From Eublepharis macularius (taxonomy: Eukaryota; Chordata; Lepidosauria; Squamata; Eublepharidae): a DNA stretch of 64,000 nt. Shown here one piece after another: positions 11,590 through 22,849 of this stretch. The DNA is taken from NCBI RefSeq assembly GCF_028583425.1, contig NC_072801.1:16264001-16328000 (forward strand). The letters run 5' to 3'. The stretch's first letter is position 1; the number at the start of each line of letters is the position of its first letter. The position numbers were made by a program, and so were the translations under genes. Below the pieces are notes generated by a model. That model saw only the letters and a program-made list of their open reading frames with translations, was not told the origin of the DNA and did not search any database.

Positions 11590-14500
11590 GGTGATTTTAA
11601 ACGCTGGGCGATTACTCTTCCTTGTTTATATAAACAAAATATATCCCTCCTTCATAGGACTTCTGTGTGTTTCCTTTCATTGGGCCAAAAACACCCTGGT
11701 TCACCTGCTTGGGAGTAACAAATTGGGGGGCTCGACTGGGGTATCACTAGGGGGCACCACTGTTTGGGCTGGGTCGACTACCTCAAGGGGAAGATGTACC
11801 CAGCTGAATTCAGCTGCCCCAAGGGACCCGATTCTGCCCATGCAGGTGGCTGTCTCTCCGAGCAAAGGCGGAAGAACTTTTTGAAATCCTGTGACAAGGA
11901 ATTGGGGGGGTCTGCAGGCCGGCTACCAGGTAACCTCCAAAGGCGGGGCGGGTAAATCCTTGGTCAGTCTCCAGAGTGGGAGCAGGGGTGTTGCAAGTAC
12001 AGGGGATATTTGTTCTGTATCTGTTTTTAATAGGGAGTGCTCATTGTGTCTCTGCAATTGTCCAGACAGGAATTCCTCTTGTGTCTCTGCACATGCCTGA
12101 ACCTGAAAATGGGCTGAGATCCATTTTGTGCACATATCCTACTCTGTCTCGGTAAGGGTCCGGATTCCTGTGAATCCCTGCAAGGGTCTCCCTCTGAACC
12201 AGAATCCTTCTGTGTCTCTGGAATACCCTGAACCTTCTGTGTCTGCAAACATCTAGACTCCTGTATGGGTCCCCCGTCCAGATCGGAACCTCTATGTTAA
12301 GTTTTGTTTTTGAAATGGTCTGTAAATGTCCTATTTGCCTTAGTCCATCTGTTGGAATGTATGAAGTGAGTGACTGTGACTGTCAGGAAGCCAGCATATC
12401 AGGTATTTATCAGGGCATGTGAATCCTTAGGTCAGTCTCCTCAATGGGGGAGCAGGGTATTGCCAATCTGCAGCAGGATGGGGTTTCAACCTGCACCAAT
12501 CAGGGAACCGGCTCTGGCCCAGCCACAAGGTTCCATAAGTTTGTTTCTGGGCGAACTCATCTGCAGCTGAATTTGGGAAATGTATTGAATTTGTCATGCA
12601 TGTTTGTCTGTTTAAAATTGTCTGTTTTGACTGCAGCCACGAGAGGGTGTGGGAGTGAATGCAACTTTTGGAAGAAGGGGATGTGTTGAGCATGCATTGT
12701 GAATGAATTGTCTGTGTGCCACTGTTTAGCCCGATAAAGTTCCTGTTTCTTGTCCACTCTCCTTTTTCCTTGCTCTGTACCTGGTGAGTGGCTGTTGCGA
12801 CTGAACAGGCTAGCGGATGTAGAGCCTCCTCCCCTCTTGCATTTGTCTGTGGCACTGTATTCTGTATTGCATTTTGAAAGCTGCACACTGGAAGATCCGA
12901 AACCTGTTCTGAATTGTTTTCAGTCTGTTTTGAATCTGAATTTTTGCAACTGTTTGTCTGCCAGCATTGTCTGTTTAAACTATCTGTTTTGATTGCCAGC
13001 TAAGATGTGTGAGTGTACATGCGTGTGTTGGGGAAGGTGAAGTAATGGGAGAAGGGAGGAGGAAACTGTTTGCTTGCCGACAGGTCCTTTTGCCCTTCCA
13101 CCTCCCCTTTCCCTGTTCAGTACCTGGGATTGCTCTGAATTGCCTCTGAATTAAGTCTCTGTTTGAATTGTTAGACTGATTTACCCCTGAATTGTCTCTG
13201 ACTGAAAACCTCCTTTCTGAATTGTTTAAATTGCCTGTTCTAGAACTCTGAAAAATCTGAAAACCTGTGCATAAAAGGCACTGTGTCTGTCTTGGATTGT
13301 TAACTGTTCTGTCTGCCCTAGGGTGTTAATCAATTCATCTCAGATTTGATGCCTGGCTTGCTTGTCTTGGTAGATGTTAAATATTGTTTTGTGAGTGAGA
13401 GTGTATTGTTCCTGTGCTACCGTTGTTTTGTTTAGTTTTGGCTGTCCGGACCTGTCCTCTTGTGCCTCTGCAGTCCCTTGAACCCTTCTGTGTCAATGCA
13501 AATTGTCCAGTCCTTGAGTCTAATCTGAATAATGAGTTGTGAAAAAGCTCAGGAAAACTACATTGAGAAGCATTAGCTTCTTGGTCTGTTCTTGTTTGTT
13601 TGTGTATCTGTTTGTCTGTTTTGAAAAAGCTAGCTTGCATCTGTTTGTCTATGTGTACCTGTCCATGCACACCATTTAAGAACTTGCCTGTCTGTCTGTG
13701 TACACTGCTAAAACTGTTTTGGGAATTAAGAATCTGCCTGTATCTGTTTGCTCTTTGTCTGCTCCTGAAGTCTGTTTGTTTGTCCCATTTGGGAAGAGAC
13801 TGTGTGCATGCATGTACTCGATAAGCGAAAAGGCTACTTAAGCTCTGTTGTAATTGTGTGTCTATGTGCCACTGTTCTAGTCCTATGAGCGGCAGACTAT
13901 GGCTGGGTGGGTTTGAATCCCATCACTGAAACCTGATCTGTATTTGTATCTGGAAGTTCCTGAAGTCTGCCTACAACTGTTTATTTTGTTCTGAAGTCCT
14001 ATTTTAAGAATCTGTTCTGAAATTATTGTGCCCCCATTTATCTCAACATGTTTGTCAGCTGGAAAGCTCACTTGAGTAGAGAAGGTGCCTTGTCCTGGTT
14101 ACATTGAAAATCTGGCTGGAAAAGCTGCTCTGGGAAGGGAAGCTGGCTTGAGACATCATTTGCATTATGTGGGTAGTTGTTTGCATGCCGATTTCTGGAA
14201 ACCCTGGAAATCCTCAGAACTCCTGTGCCAATTCTGTTCAGCCAGGCACCAGTGGACAGAGAGCAGTCCCCGCTCAAGTCCAACCTGTTATTTTTCCTCC
14301 GGAAATCAGGGAGCAACCCCAGCTCCAACTTTCCAATCTTTCCGACCTCCAACCTTAAGCTCTATCCCTCGCCTGGTTCCCCTGCCCTAACTCCCCCAGT
14401 ATTTTGGTAATTGTTGGTACTTGTTTGACTTGTCTTGTTCTGAAAACCTGATTCCTGATTCTGGCCTGAGCATGAGATGCTCTGTGTCTGTCTTGGAGTG

Positions 14501-17040
14501 TTGTCAGTTACCTGAGTGAGTGAGAGAAATGTGTGTGTGTGTGCATTCCTGTCCAAGCCCTATTTGTCCACTGTTAGTGTTAAGAGAAGGTGGAAAGCTG
14601 GGAAACCATATCCTCTTTCCCTTCCCCGCCTAGCAATCGGTGCGTGTGTCTCGCCATCCTGTCTTTAGCACTGTAATATTATTGTATTGTATTTAAAGGC
14701 TGAGACGGGTTATAAGAGAAGTAAGAGAGCTGGAAAAGCCCAAACTCCACTGGGATTCATGGTTAAGAATTGGGAGCCAGTGAGGGAGATAAGCTCTGGG
14801 GGACTCTTGACTGTTAAGACTCTGATAGCCTTTTGTAAAGAAAAATGGCAAGAATACAGACTATCAGGCAGATCTAGATGGCCATTGTGTGGAACTTTTA
14901 ACCAGAATAAGATTAAGGAATCAAGGATTATGGATTGAGTTTGAAAAGTGCTGCCCTAGTTTCCAGACCTGGTGCCCTGAGTTATGCAGTAGAACCAGCT
15001 GGAGTCTTGCCTGTAATCCCTAACAATCCCCTGCCTGGAGATGGCATCTTGTACTCGCCGTTCTGATTGCTTTCTGTGTTCTCTGCCCTCCCCTTGCTTT
15101 TCTAGTGCCCGCTCCTTTCACAGTGAAGCATTGGGGGGGGGGGAGAAGGCAAAACTGTGTTGTATGAGCTGCCTTTTGCATATTAGACATATTCTTCCTT
15201 TCTGCTCTTGTGATTGCATAAGAGCTGTTTTCAATCAGTACATGTTTCTTAGTGGAAGTTCAGTCTATGTGGATTTAAATCCTATCTGCCTTAAGGAAGT
15301 TGAATCAGAAATGCTGAAGGAGCAAAGCATGTTGAATTTTGTCATAGTAGATGGGGAAGAGAGGAGATGGGAATTAATGGAATGCAGGAAAGGAATTTTG
15401 AGATTAGAGGATGAAGCAGAATAGAATGGTCTTTGTCTGTCCCTCCGACTATCTCCTTAACATTAGCAAGTGAAATGTCCTTGAGATTTCTTGGCCCTCT
15501 GCCCCATTTAATCTGGATGTACACAATGAAGAGCATGCAGTCTAGGTATTTTTATGCATATATGATTTTTTACTTACCAACTTGAGTGAAGATCAAATGG
15601 GGCAGAGCACACCCATTCAGACTCTTGGCAAATAGCTCTTTCTTCTCTCACCAACTCTGCTTGCCCCTCTGCTGAAACACTGGAAGGAGAAATGTTTAGT
15701 GGAAAACCTTTTTTGCTGCCTATGGAAACTTTGTTCTGAGAAGGGGTGTAGGAGATAATCGCTGGGCAGCTTGCTCTTACCCTTTATCAATGTTTTTATT
15801 TCCATGTAACATTCCTCCTGGACTAGGTCTATATACTGTGGGATATGCTTTCTCTGTCCCGTCCCCCTTGCTCACACCAATCTGCTTATTCTTGTGGTAC
15901 ATAGTGAAACATGGGTCTCCTTGGGATGTTGGCAAGCTGAATTCTTATCACATAAACTCTCTCTCCCATATGAGTTCTGTGTCAGATCAGGTCTCACTAG
16001 CACTTATGTCTGTTTTATTTCTACACTTGGTTTCTGCAGCAAATGCTCTCTGGTTCAGCATTATTTACCACTGACCTACTTTATAAGGATGGTGGTACAT
16101 GGGGAAGACTTTTCCACTCATCCTAGCAAAAGACTTTCATAGCTTTTCTGTGGGTTTAATTCCTGTGGGTTTATGGACTGGCATGGAGTGCCTGAGAAAG
16201 ATAGTGTGTGAAAGGATGACCATTTTAGCAAAGTGACTATAAATGGGTGTTTTCCTAAACAACAGAGATGTGTCTGAGAAAGTAGAAAAGGGAGAGTTGT
16301 TGAAACTGCTATTATACAAGAAAAAGTGGAGGGCTTCTCTTCTCCCTTTTCCCCTTTCCAGTCAACCCTGAAACCCATTCCTGGCTCATGGAACTGAGAT
16401 TTCACTCCCTCCAAATGGAACTTTGTTCTTTTTTCCTCTTAATTTAAATAAATAAATAATAAAACAGGAAGGGGGATGGAATCATCACAACCATGCTTTC
16501 CAATGTCCTACCTCAAAGGGTTGGTTTTGCCTTCTGTAGGTGTGCACCAACCTTTCTGAAAGTTTATAGTTAATGCTAGATTTCTAAAGAATGCTGTTCT
16601 CCTGTTACTCTGCATCACTGTTAATTCTGTCTCACCCAATGCACAAAACTCCAAACTCTGTTTCTCTTTCTGTCACCCTGGGGAAAGCCCCGTTCATGCT
16701 AAATCAGACTAGTTTCACCAGTTGTTAAATGCAGATTCTGTCTTTTTGAAAGCTACCAATTGCTAAACTCTCAAATTCACAGCCTTGTGGACGTGTTTTC
16801 TCCTGATACCTAACAAATTTGAATCTGACTGAATTTCTGGGCTGGCCTTTTACATTTTGTGCTTTCTGATGTATGGATTTCCTGACCTGTCATTTTCTGT
16901 AATCATATATGATGAGGTATAACTTATTAGCTGCTCTTTAGACTGAACTTGTCTTAAGAGAGTTGAATCAGAGAAGGTGAAGGAATATGTTTCCTTTCAT
17001 TGGGCCAGAAACATACTGGTTCACTAGCTTGGGTGTAACA
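11590..17040 (+). mobile_element. Fossil gammaretrovirus-like (ERV1-class) element, broken
   Basis: Two direct copies of an LTR-end sequence (tgtttcctttcattgggcc ... gtaaca) close at about 11720 and 17040. Two bases after the first lies a primer-binding-site-like stretch (11724-11742, tgggggg-ctcg-actgggg) resembling the tRNA-Pro type of gammaretroviruses. A long leader rich in 'tctgttttg' words follows to about 14.69 kb, then a matrix-like Gag start (14687-14938; TPLGFMVKNWEPV, WPLCGTFN). No pol or env that I can recognise lies inside, so the interior is largely lost. By eye the two LTRs align only over their last 55-60 bases. The element is plainly broken and old. Confidence 0.65.
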
Positions 17041-17446
17041 TTCCTCTCCGCTTCTAAAAAAAAGGTGCACCCCGGACACGAGGGCTCCCATTCCGACCTA
17101 CCAATGCACTGATTCCGAACACTGATGAGAGACTGTAGAACTAGAATGAAGATGGTATAAATATTGGCCAGGAAGAAGAGTTTCGAAATGAGCGGATTTC
17201 AAGCCAGCAAGCTTGTAGCCTTTATATTAATAACCTTCTTGCTAATTGCTGTTGCTCAACTTTGAAGACGCTGGAGGATTCAACGTGGGGCTCTTCTTGT
17301 TCCTGATCAAAGAAAAGACAGATAGGATGATAAATTCTTATTGCTTTGTTGTTAAGGGCTGTTATTCTGCCTTGTAAGCGCCAGAGGATTTACTGTGGTG
17401 TTCTTCTTTGTTCCTGATTGAGGAAAGACTGAAACAGAACTCTATG

Positions 17447-17752
17447 CAGGGTTTTTTTCCAGCTGTTTAGATTGCCCTCCTTGTTGCGGAGTGGAGGGCA
17501 ATCTAAACTCCCCCCTGTCTAGAGAGCAGGGGACAGTGCCACTAGCCATGTGACCATTTTCTTTGAGGGCAATTTAAACTTTAAAAAACTCCCTTGTTCC
17601 AGCTGACCCAAAGTGACGTCATTGTGCGGTCCTGGGAGCATGTGCGCACTTTACCCATGCAGTACCAGGGGCACCACCTCCCGCCAAGAGTTGCCCCCTG
17701 TGCTGGCAACCTACTGAGTTCCACCACCTCTTTTCCCAGAAAAAAAGCCTTG
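17447..17752. mobile_element. hAT-type MITE with perfect 8-bp target duplication
   Basis: Ends CAGGGTTTTTTTCC and CCCAGAAAAAAAGCCTTG, flanked on both sides by the identical 8-mer actctatg (17439-17446 and 17753-17760), the duplication length of hAT transposons. It is the same family as 59595-59925 and 61608-62014 but lacks most of the left third. The interior includes the family hairpin sequence gagggcaatctaaactcccc. Confidence 0.9.
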
Positions 17753-17989
17753 ACTCTATGTATTGATTAATGAATATAATGATTGTTGCTTTCACACTGT
17801 GCACTATCTGTACTGACAATATAATTGTTCATGTCCCTGGGGATTTTCCCCTTTATTTTTCCGGTCCTTACAAGGAGACTCCCCCCCCCCTTTTTTTACT
17901 GAGTAGTATAGCGCCTCTCTACGGCCAAGGCGGGCCTCATCCCCGGCTGGATCCTCCCCTCCAACCAGCAGGTGTCTCCAGCCTCGCAA

Positions 17990-18850
17990 CAATAAACTTA
18001 CACGGGCTCCTAAAACGAGCTCTACCTCTTTCTTCCCCTTTTCCGACCGAGCTCTACCGCAGGCGCGGGCAAGCCCGGGGAGGGCGCAGAACCCCTCGGG
18101 CAGGCTCGCCATAAACGCCTCAGAACGCCGCGGAAGGCGCCGGTTAACGGCCGCGCCCGGCAACGGCTGCTCTTCCTCTGGCGCAGCGGGGAGGCCGGCC
18201 CGGCAGCCCGGCGCGAGTCGCCCCTGGTTCCGGCGGCCGGGCGCCCAACCGCTGCCGCTCGCACTGCTTCCCTCACGGGCCGTCCCAACCACGATGCCCT
18301 GGCCGCAGCCGCCCTTCCTTTCTTCCGGACGATGGGAGCGGGGCTCTTCGGGCGACCCCTTCTGTCTGAGGCCCCGCTGAGGCGAAGGCGCCGCGGCCGC
18401 CCTTTCTCTGAGGCGCCCCTTTCCCGCGCGCGGCTTCCCGCCTTTCAGGGGCCGCGCGTTCCTGAGGGTAGCCCCCTCCCACCCCCTCCCCGGCGTTTGG
18501 TCTGAGCCTGGGCCGTCAGTTTCTTCGCCCCGCGTTCTGAAGTCCGGCCCGCGGGGCTTTTCCCCCAACGTTGACAGACGGCACACTTCCATGGTTCGCT
18601 TGCCGGGCACTTTCGGCCCCTTGTCTGCTTCGCAGCGGGCGATTCGTTTGGGGACGCGCGCCGGCTTTGGGGCGAGGCTGGTAAGCGGCCGGCCTTCGAG
18701 ACTGGGCGAAGCAGAAGTGAGAAAGAACGCCCCGCCCATAGCAACTAGGCTGGCGTTGTCCGCTCAGACCGCCTCGCCCTTAGCAACAGAACGAACCTCC
18801 CTCTCCCTGCCGCCCTGCCTCCTGGGAAATGTAGTCCTGCAAAAATATAT
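17990..18850. promoter_or_regulatory. Orphan CpG island with ZNF143- and RFX-like sites
   Basis: A very GC- and CpG-rich block not attached to any gene I can name. Near its right edge are two RFX half-site-like strings, ATAGCAAC (18738-18745) and TTAGCAAC (18780-18787), and CCTGGGAAATGTAGT (18821-18835). The last is the reverse complement of the ACTACA-TTCCCAGG promoter element bound by ZNF143/Staf in vertebrates. These suggest a genuine promoter. It lies 4.4 kb upstream of the JPT2 CpG island and directly before the CRAMP1 duplicate. A 311-codon ORF on the minus strand (17804-18739) is probably a by-product of the GC richness. Confidence 0.7.
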
Positions 18851-18880
18851 AATGCTCCCAAACACGGTCCGCGGTTTCTA

Positions 18881-18913
18881 ATGGATAAAGTTGAGGAGGG
18901 GCTGTGTGTCAAG
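18881..18913 (+). CDS. Candidate first coding exon (11 codons) of an unknown transcript
   Basis: Just downstream of the orphan CpG island an ATG opens MDKVEEGLCVK and is followed at once by a strong donor, AAG|GTAAGA, in phase 0. The next good acceptor (19376/19377) opens the duplicated CRAMP1 exon in the phase that reads GTPVLSLPELPKTTLQNG, stopping at 19581-19583. If spliced this way the product would be 79 aa. It is supported only by splice-site strength, phase and position. It may equally be chance. Confidence 0.25.
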
Positions 18914-19741
18914 GTAAGAAAGAACCGCTTGGGGGCAAGCTCCAGAATGCTGTCATGAGCTCTTCCTTGCATTCTTTTTCAAATGTTCATTCTCCAGACA
19001 TTCTTCCCACCCCCCCACCCCCAAAAAACACAGATGTTTGCAAATCTTGGGATTACGGTATATGGTTGGTAAGCATGGGTGATTGGTTGGTTGCTTTTAA
19101 GCTCATTTCTTCTCTCGGTGGAGTTTGCCTGGCATGAGGCAGAAGGTTTTTGTGGGGGGGGGGGGGAGCACACGGCCAAATGGTTTTGCATGAGGGTGAC
19201 TTAAATGTCACTGTGCATGGAAATTCTCATTTTGATCTCTTATCTTGGAAAAGATGGGTAATTTTACTAGCATTTATACATGTGAGGATGTAGCCGTGTA
19301 GAGGTAGTTGGAAAGATCCTTGGTAGGCAATCTAGTGAGAAAATGTACCAACCTCTCTGTCGTGCTTGTTAAACAGGGAACACCGGTTCTTTCTCTGCCT
19401 GAACTTCCCAAAACCACTCTCCAGAATGGCCTCCCTGCTCCTCCATTTTCCTCCTCTGAAGCTTCCCCTCCACTTGTCTCTTCCCAACTTCTCCGCCCTC
19501 CTGGATATGTCTCTTCCTGGACCTCCAGAGGATGTGCTGTCTCAGGAAGAGCCCGCCACTCAAGATCAGCGACTCAGTCATGAAACTGCAATCAGCTCTG
19601 GGCAGTATGGTAAGACACTAACCCAAGTTGAATGGTCATTTCTGGTTGAACCTCCAGAATCTCAGCACAGCTGTGGTTTGATGATTCCTCACCTTTTCGT
19701 TTTTTCCTTTACCTAGAAGAATTTCATTGGAGGAATGTTCT

Positions 19742-19842
19742 CTTGGGCAAGCAATGGCAAACCACCTCTGTTAGTCTTGCCTTGAAAACCTCAACAAGGG
19801 TCACCATAAGTCAGCTACGAATTAACGGCACTTTATAACATC
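19742..19842 (+). repeat. SINE 3'-end fragment
   Basis: The sequence gcaatggcaaaccacctctg, then cttgccttgaaaacc, then gtcaccataagtcagctacg and cggcacttt matches the 3' part of a common squamate SINE. The head is missing. Confidence 0.65.
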
Positions 19843-20287
19843 AACAATGTTCTCTTGAAAAAGGCTGTGCATTTAAAATACTTGACTGACTGTAGTTCTT
19901 GATAGAATTCTGTCTTAATGATTTTGATTATAGACCATGCAAATGGGGTTTATCCTTCTTAGGTTGCTAAACAATTGAAGCCGCCCTCCAGTTTAAGTAG
20001 TTTTCTTCTGGAGGAAGGCTTCTTAGGCTGGAGAAAAATTCCTTGGAGGATACTTGGATCCACCCCGCTATTTCTTTGAAGCTTAGGAGAAAAACAAATA
20101 CTTGGACCGTATAAGAATGAGATCATTCAAATATTTAAGTGACCCACCACTTTCCCTTAGTAGAGAACAAACTGGATCAGGCCATCATTTCCTTTGCATG
20201 TAAGATATAAAAAGGAAGCATGTTTTTTTTGTTGAGAGGCAATTCAAGCAAAAATAGAGAGATCAAATTAGGTACTGTATAAGTACA

Positions 20288-20571
20288 GGAGCCCTTTTGC
20301 ACAGAGTGGTAAGCTACAGTACTGCAGCCCAAACTCTGCTCACGACTTGAGTTCGATCCTGGCAGAAGCCTGGTTCAAGTAGCTGGCTCAAGGTTGACTC
20401 AGCCTTCCATCCTTCTGAGGTCGGTAACATGAGTACCCGGTTTCCTGGGGGTTAAGTGTAGATGACTGGGAAAGGCAATGGCACCCCGTAACAAAAAGTC
20501 TGCCAAGAAAACATCCCCCCAAGGATCAGTAATGACCCGGTGCTTGCACAGGGGACTATCTTTACCTTTAC
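20288..20571 (+). mobile_element. Sauria-type tRNA-derived SINE
   Basis: The head carries A-box-like cagagtggtaagct and B-box-like gagttcgatcctgg. The body reads ggctcaaggttgactcagcc and gaggtcggtaacatgagtac, and the tail gtaatgacccggtgcttgca then actatctttacctt. This matches the Sauria SINE of squamates as I know it. It sits inside the CRAMP1 duplicate and is absent from the original locus (about 2695), so it inserted after the duplication. The flanking tactgtataagt and tactgaccgtataagt look like a target duplication. Confidence 0.88.
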
Positions 20572-22316
20572 TGACCGTATAAGTGCTTGTGGTATATATG
20601 TATGTTACCTGCAGCAGGGAAGAAATTGCTTTTAGGTCATTGAACCTGGTAAAGTTGAAGTAGAGTGTTGCTTACTTAAGTCTGAGAAGGCAAATTAGCC
20701 TTCCCTTTCCCCCTTTCACAAACAAAAGTGTCCTGCTGATAACTTGTTTTCTTGTTTGTTAGTTTGTTTGTTTTGTAGCAGCTTCCTTTCTCCAGCGAAG
20801 GGCTGAAGATGCTGCTGACCTCCATGCAGACCACTGGCAAGACCTCCTTATTGAGATGGAGAGAGCTGGATGGGAACTCACGGGACTCCTTCATTTCTCA
20901 TTCCGTTGCGGATGTTGCTGAGGTCAATGTTGTGATTCCAATCACCAGAGTCTGTGGAACTAATTTTAGCAAGAGGGCCAAGTCTGTCAGGGATCATTTT
21001 AGCACTCTTGGGAACTAGTTGGTGTTATGTATGTGGGCGGGAATGAATGAATGTTAGGGGTGTGTTAAAAAAATTAGGATTCTGTGGAGGATCTCAGGCC
21101 TGTTTATGATCCAGTGTGAAGTGCCAAGCTAAGGCCAGGGAGACTCAGGTTCAAGTCCCTGCTGAGCCATGTGGCTTGCCGTGTGCCGTTTGGTCAGTGA
21201 CAGTCTCCCAACTTAGCCTATCTCATGGGACTGCTGTGAAGACAAAATGGAGAAGTTGTCATTGGTGGAATAGCAGTGTTGTCTTCAAGCATCTACCATT
21301 CCTGGAATTTATAATATGCTAGGAACAATGCAACCACGAGCAGTATTATTTGAAATTCAACATATAGTAGGCTGGCGTCTAAAGAGAGTTTACATGATGG
21401 ACCTGGATTTGTGGTCCAAAATAGTCAGGGTAGCAAAATCGACAAGATACTTAAATATTTATATCTATATATCTCTATCCCTATATAGATACACACACAC
21501 AAACCTATATTTGTGATATCCGCATGTTATCCAGAAACGAAATTTATATGATGGACCTGGATCCTTAATGGCCTGGGCAACAAAATGAACAAGATACTTA
21601 AAATAAATATATATGTAGTAACCCAAAACCTTTATTGTGTTATTCACATGGCAGGAGTTGGTGGAAGTGAGTGTTTAAAATATTTATTTTCTCTCAATCA
21701 GTTGCATTTGACTCGGTTGATAATCCAGTCAAATCAGTATTCTTTGCAGTCTCCATAAGGCAGCAGTTCATTCCACAATGCTTTCATCGGAAGTTCTCTC
21801 TCTCTCTTGCTATCAAGTTAGTTAACACGGCATGGGAAACCATGTGCTCCTCCTTTCTCCTTCCCTAGCATTTCATGTTTTGTCCTTATTCAGAGCGAAC
21901 CATACAACTTGTCGCGATCTAAATTGAATGCTTTAGCAAGCGGCAGTATTTCATGCCTACCAATCTGGATTAAACTCCTGGATGATAGACAAGAAATAAG
22001 GGGTGGTTTGTTAAAGTATTCAATTTAAATTATGGCAAATGTGTGGTTTGGCTTTTAACCAAGAAGTCTGCTGTTGTGGTGTGCAGTGGTGCAGGAAACA
22101 CCGCATTCACTAGCCAGCACCTCCACTTCAAGAGATCTTAACTGGCAGGCCTGGGAAAAAACCTTTGTCTTGAAGAATTGATATCCTTGGAGAATTGGTA
22201 TCTGCCAGTGGACTAGATTGCATAAGGCAGCACAGTATGTTGATTGACCAGCTTCCAAATGATCCTGAAGTTTGGAATTTATGGGGTAAGGGTGAAAGTA
22301 TTCTTAGGTGTACAAG

Positions 22317-22510
22317 TATTACTCTGTGCCATCAAGTCGCCTCCGACCTATGGTGACCCCATGAATGAAAGACTTCTATCATTAACAGACTTGTTCAGAT
22401 CCTGCAACCTGGAGGACGTGGCTTCTTTTATTGAGTCAAGCCATCTCGTTTTGAGTTTTCCTCTTTTCCTACTGCCTTCCACTTTTCCCAGCATTATTGA
22501 CTTTTCCAGA
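22317..22510 (+). repeat. Interspersed repeat fragment (SINE/LINE end, unclassified)
   Basis: The sequence gtgccatcaagtcgcctccg, then acctatggtgaccccatgaa, then attgagtcaagccatctcg and cctactgccttccacttttc is a common squamate interspersed repeat. A related start (gccctcaagtcagagctgac) is seen at 56770. Confidence 0.55.
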
Positions 22511-22514
22511 GACA

Positions 22515-22640
22515 ATGCAGGAACAATGCAACCACGAGCAGTATTATTGGAAATTCAACACATAATAGGCTGGCGTTTAAACAAAGTTTACATAATGGAC
22601 CTGGATTTGTGGTCCAAAATAGTCGGGGTAGCAAAATTAC
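22515..22640 (+). repeat. Extra copy of the CRAMP1 3' UTR segment
   Basis: The stretch aggaacaatgcaaccacgag ... cctggatttgtggtccaaaa ... ggtagcaaaat is nearly identical to 21317-21442 and similar to 4060-4187. A shorter piece of the same segment also lies at 21536-21602. It stands alone next to an unrelated repeat. Confidence 0.8.
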
Positions 22641-22849
22641 ATCTTTTCATGATGTAATCAAAGTACGATAGTCTCAGTTTTGTCATTTTAGCTTCTAGGG
22701 AGAATGCAGGCTTGATGTGATCTAGAACCCACTTATTTGTCTTTTTAGCCATCCATGGTATCCATAGAACCCTCCTCCAGAACTACGTTTCAAATGTATC
22801 AGTTTTCTTCCTTATTTAATACGTGTTCTGGAAGAATCTGTGGACGGTG

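Larger units (their letters stand above)
19377..21850 (+). pseudogene. CRAMP1: Duplicated CRAMP1 3' end, decayed
   Basis: A same-strand copy of the CRAMP1 terminal region. The block 19377-19609 is a copy of the exon that precedes the window's first CRAMP1 exon: VLSLPELPKTTLQNG in one frame, then SLPGPPEDVLSQEEPAT and AISSGQYG in another, so it carries a frameshift. 20779-20922 copies the exon at 2912-3057 (144 versus 146 bp, with a 1-base loss near the start and CGG changed to TGA). Its flanks match the real introns, for example gttacctgcagcagggaag at 20605 and 2730. The counterparts of exons 1315-1479 and 3716-3880 are missing. The 3' UTR counterpart of 4020-4440 lies at 21280-21850. A Sauria-type SINE is inserted at 20288-20571. 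Recognisable homology upstream of the n-1 exon begins near 20140. Confidence 0.88.

Noticed and set aside
19000-19170. Runs of G or C here and elsewhere (6978, 15133, 46638, 49728, 57650, 58790) as functional sites
   Set aside because: Homopolymer runs of this sort are scattered through the window without strand or position logic. Some may be sequencing length errors.
18881-19609. A functional second CRAMP1 gene
   Set aside because: The duplicated exons carry a frameshift and a stop and two coding exons are missing, so it cannot make the CRAMP1 C terminus.
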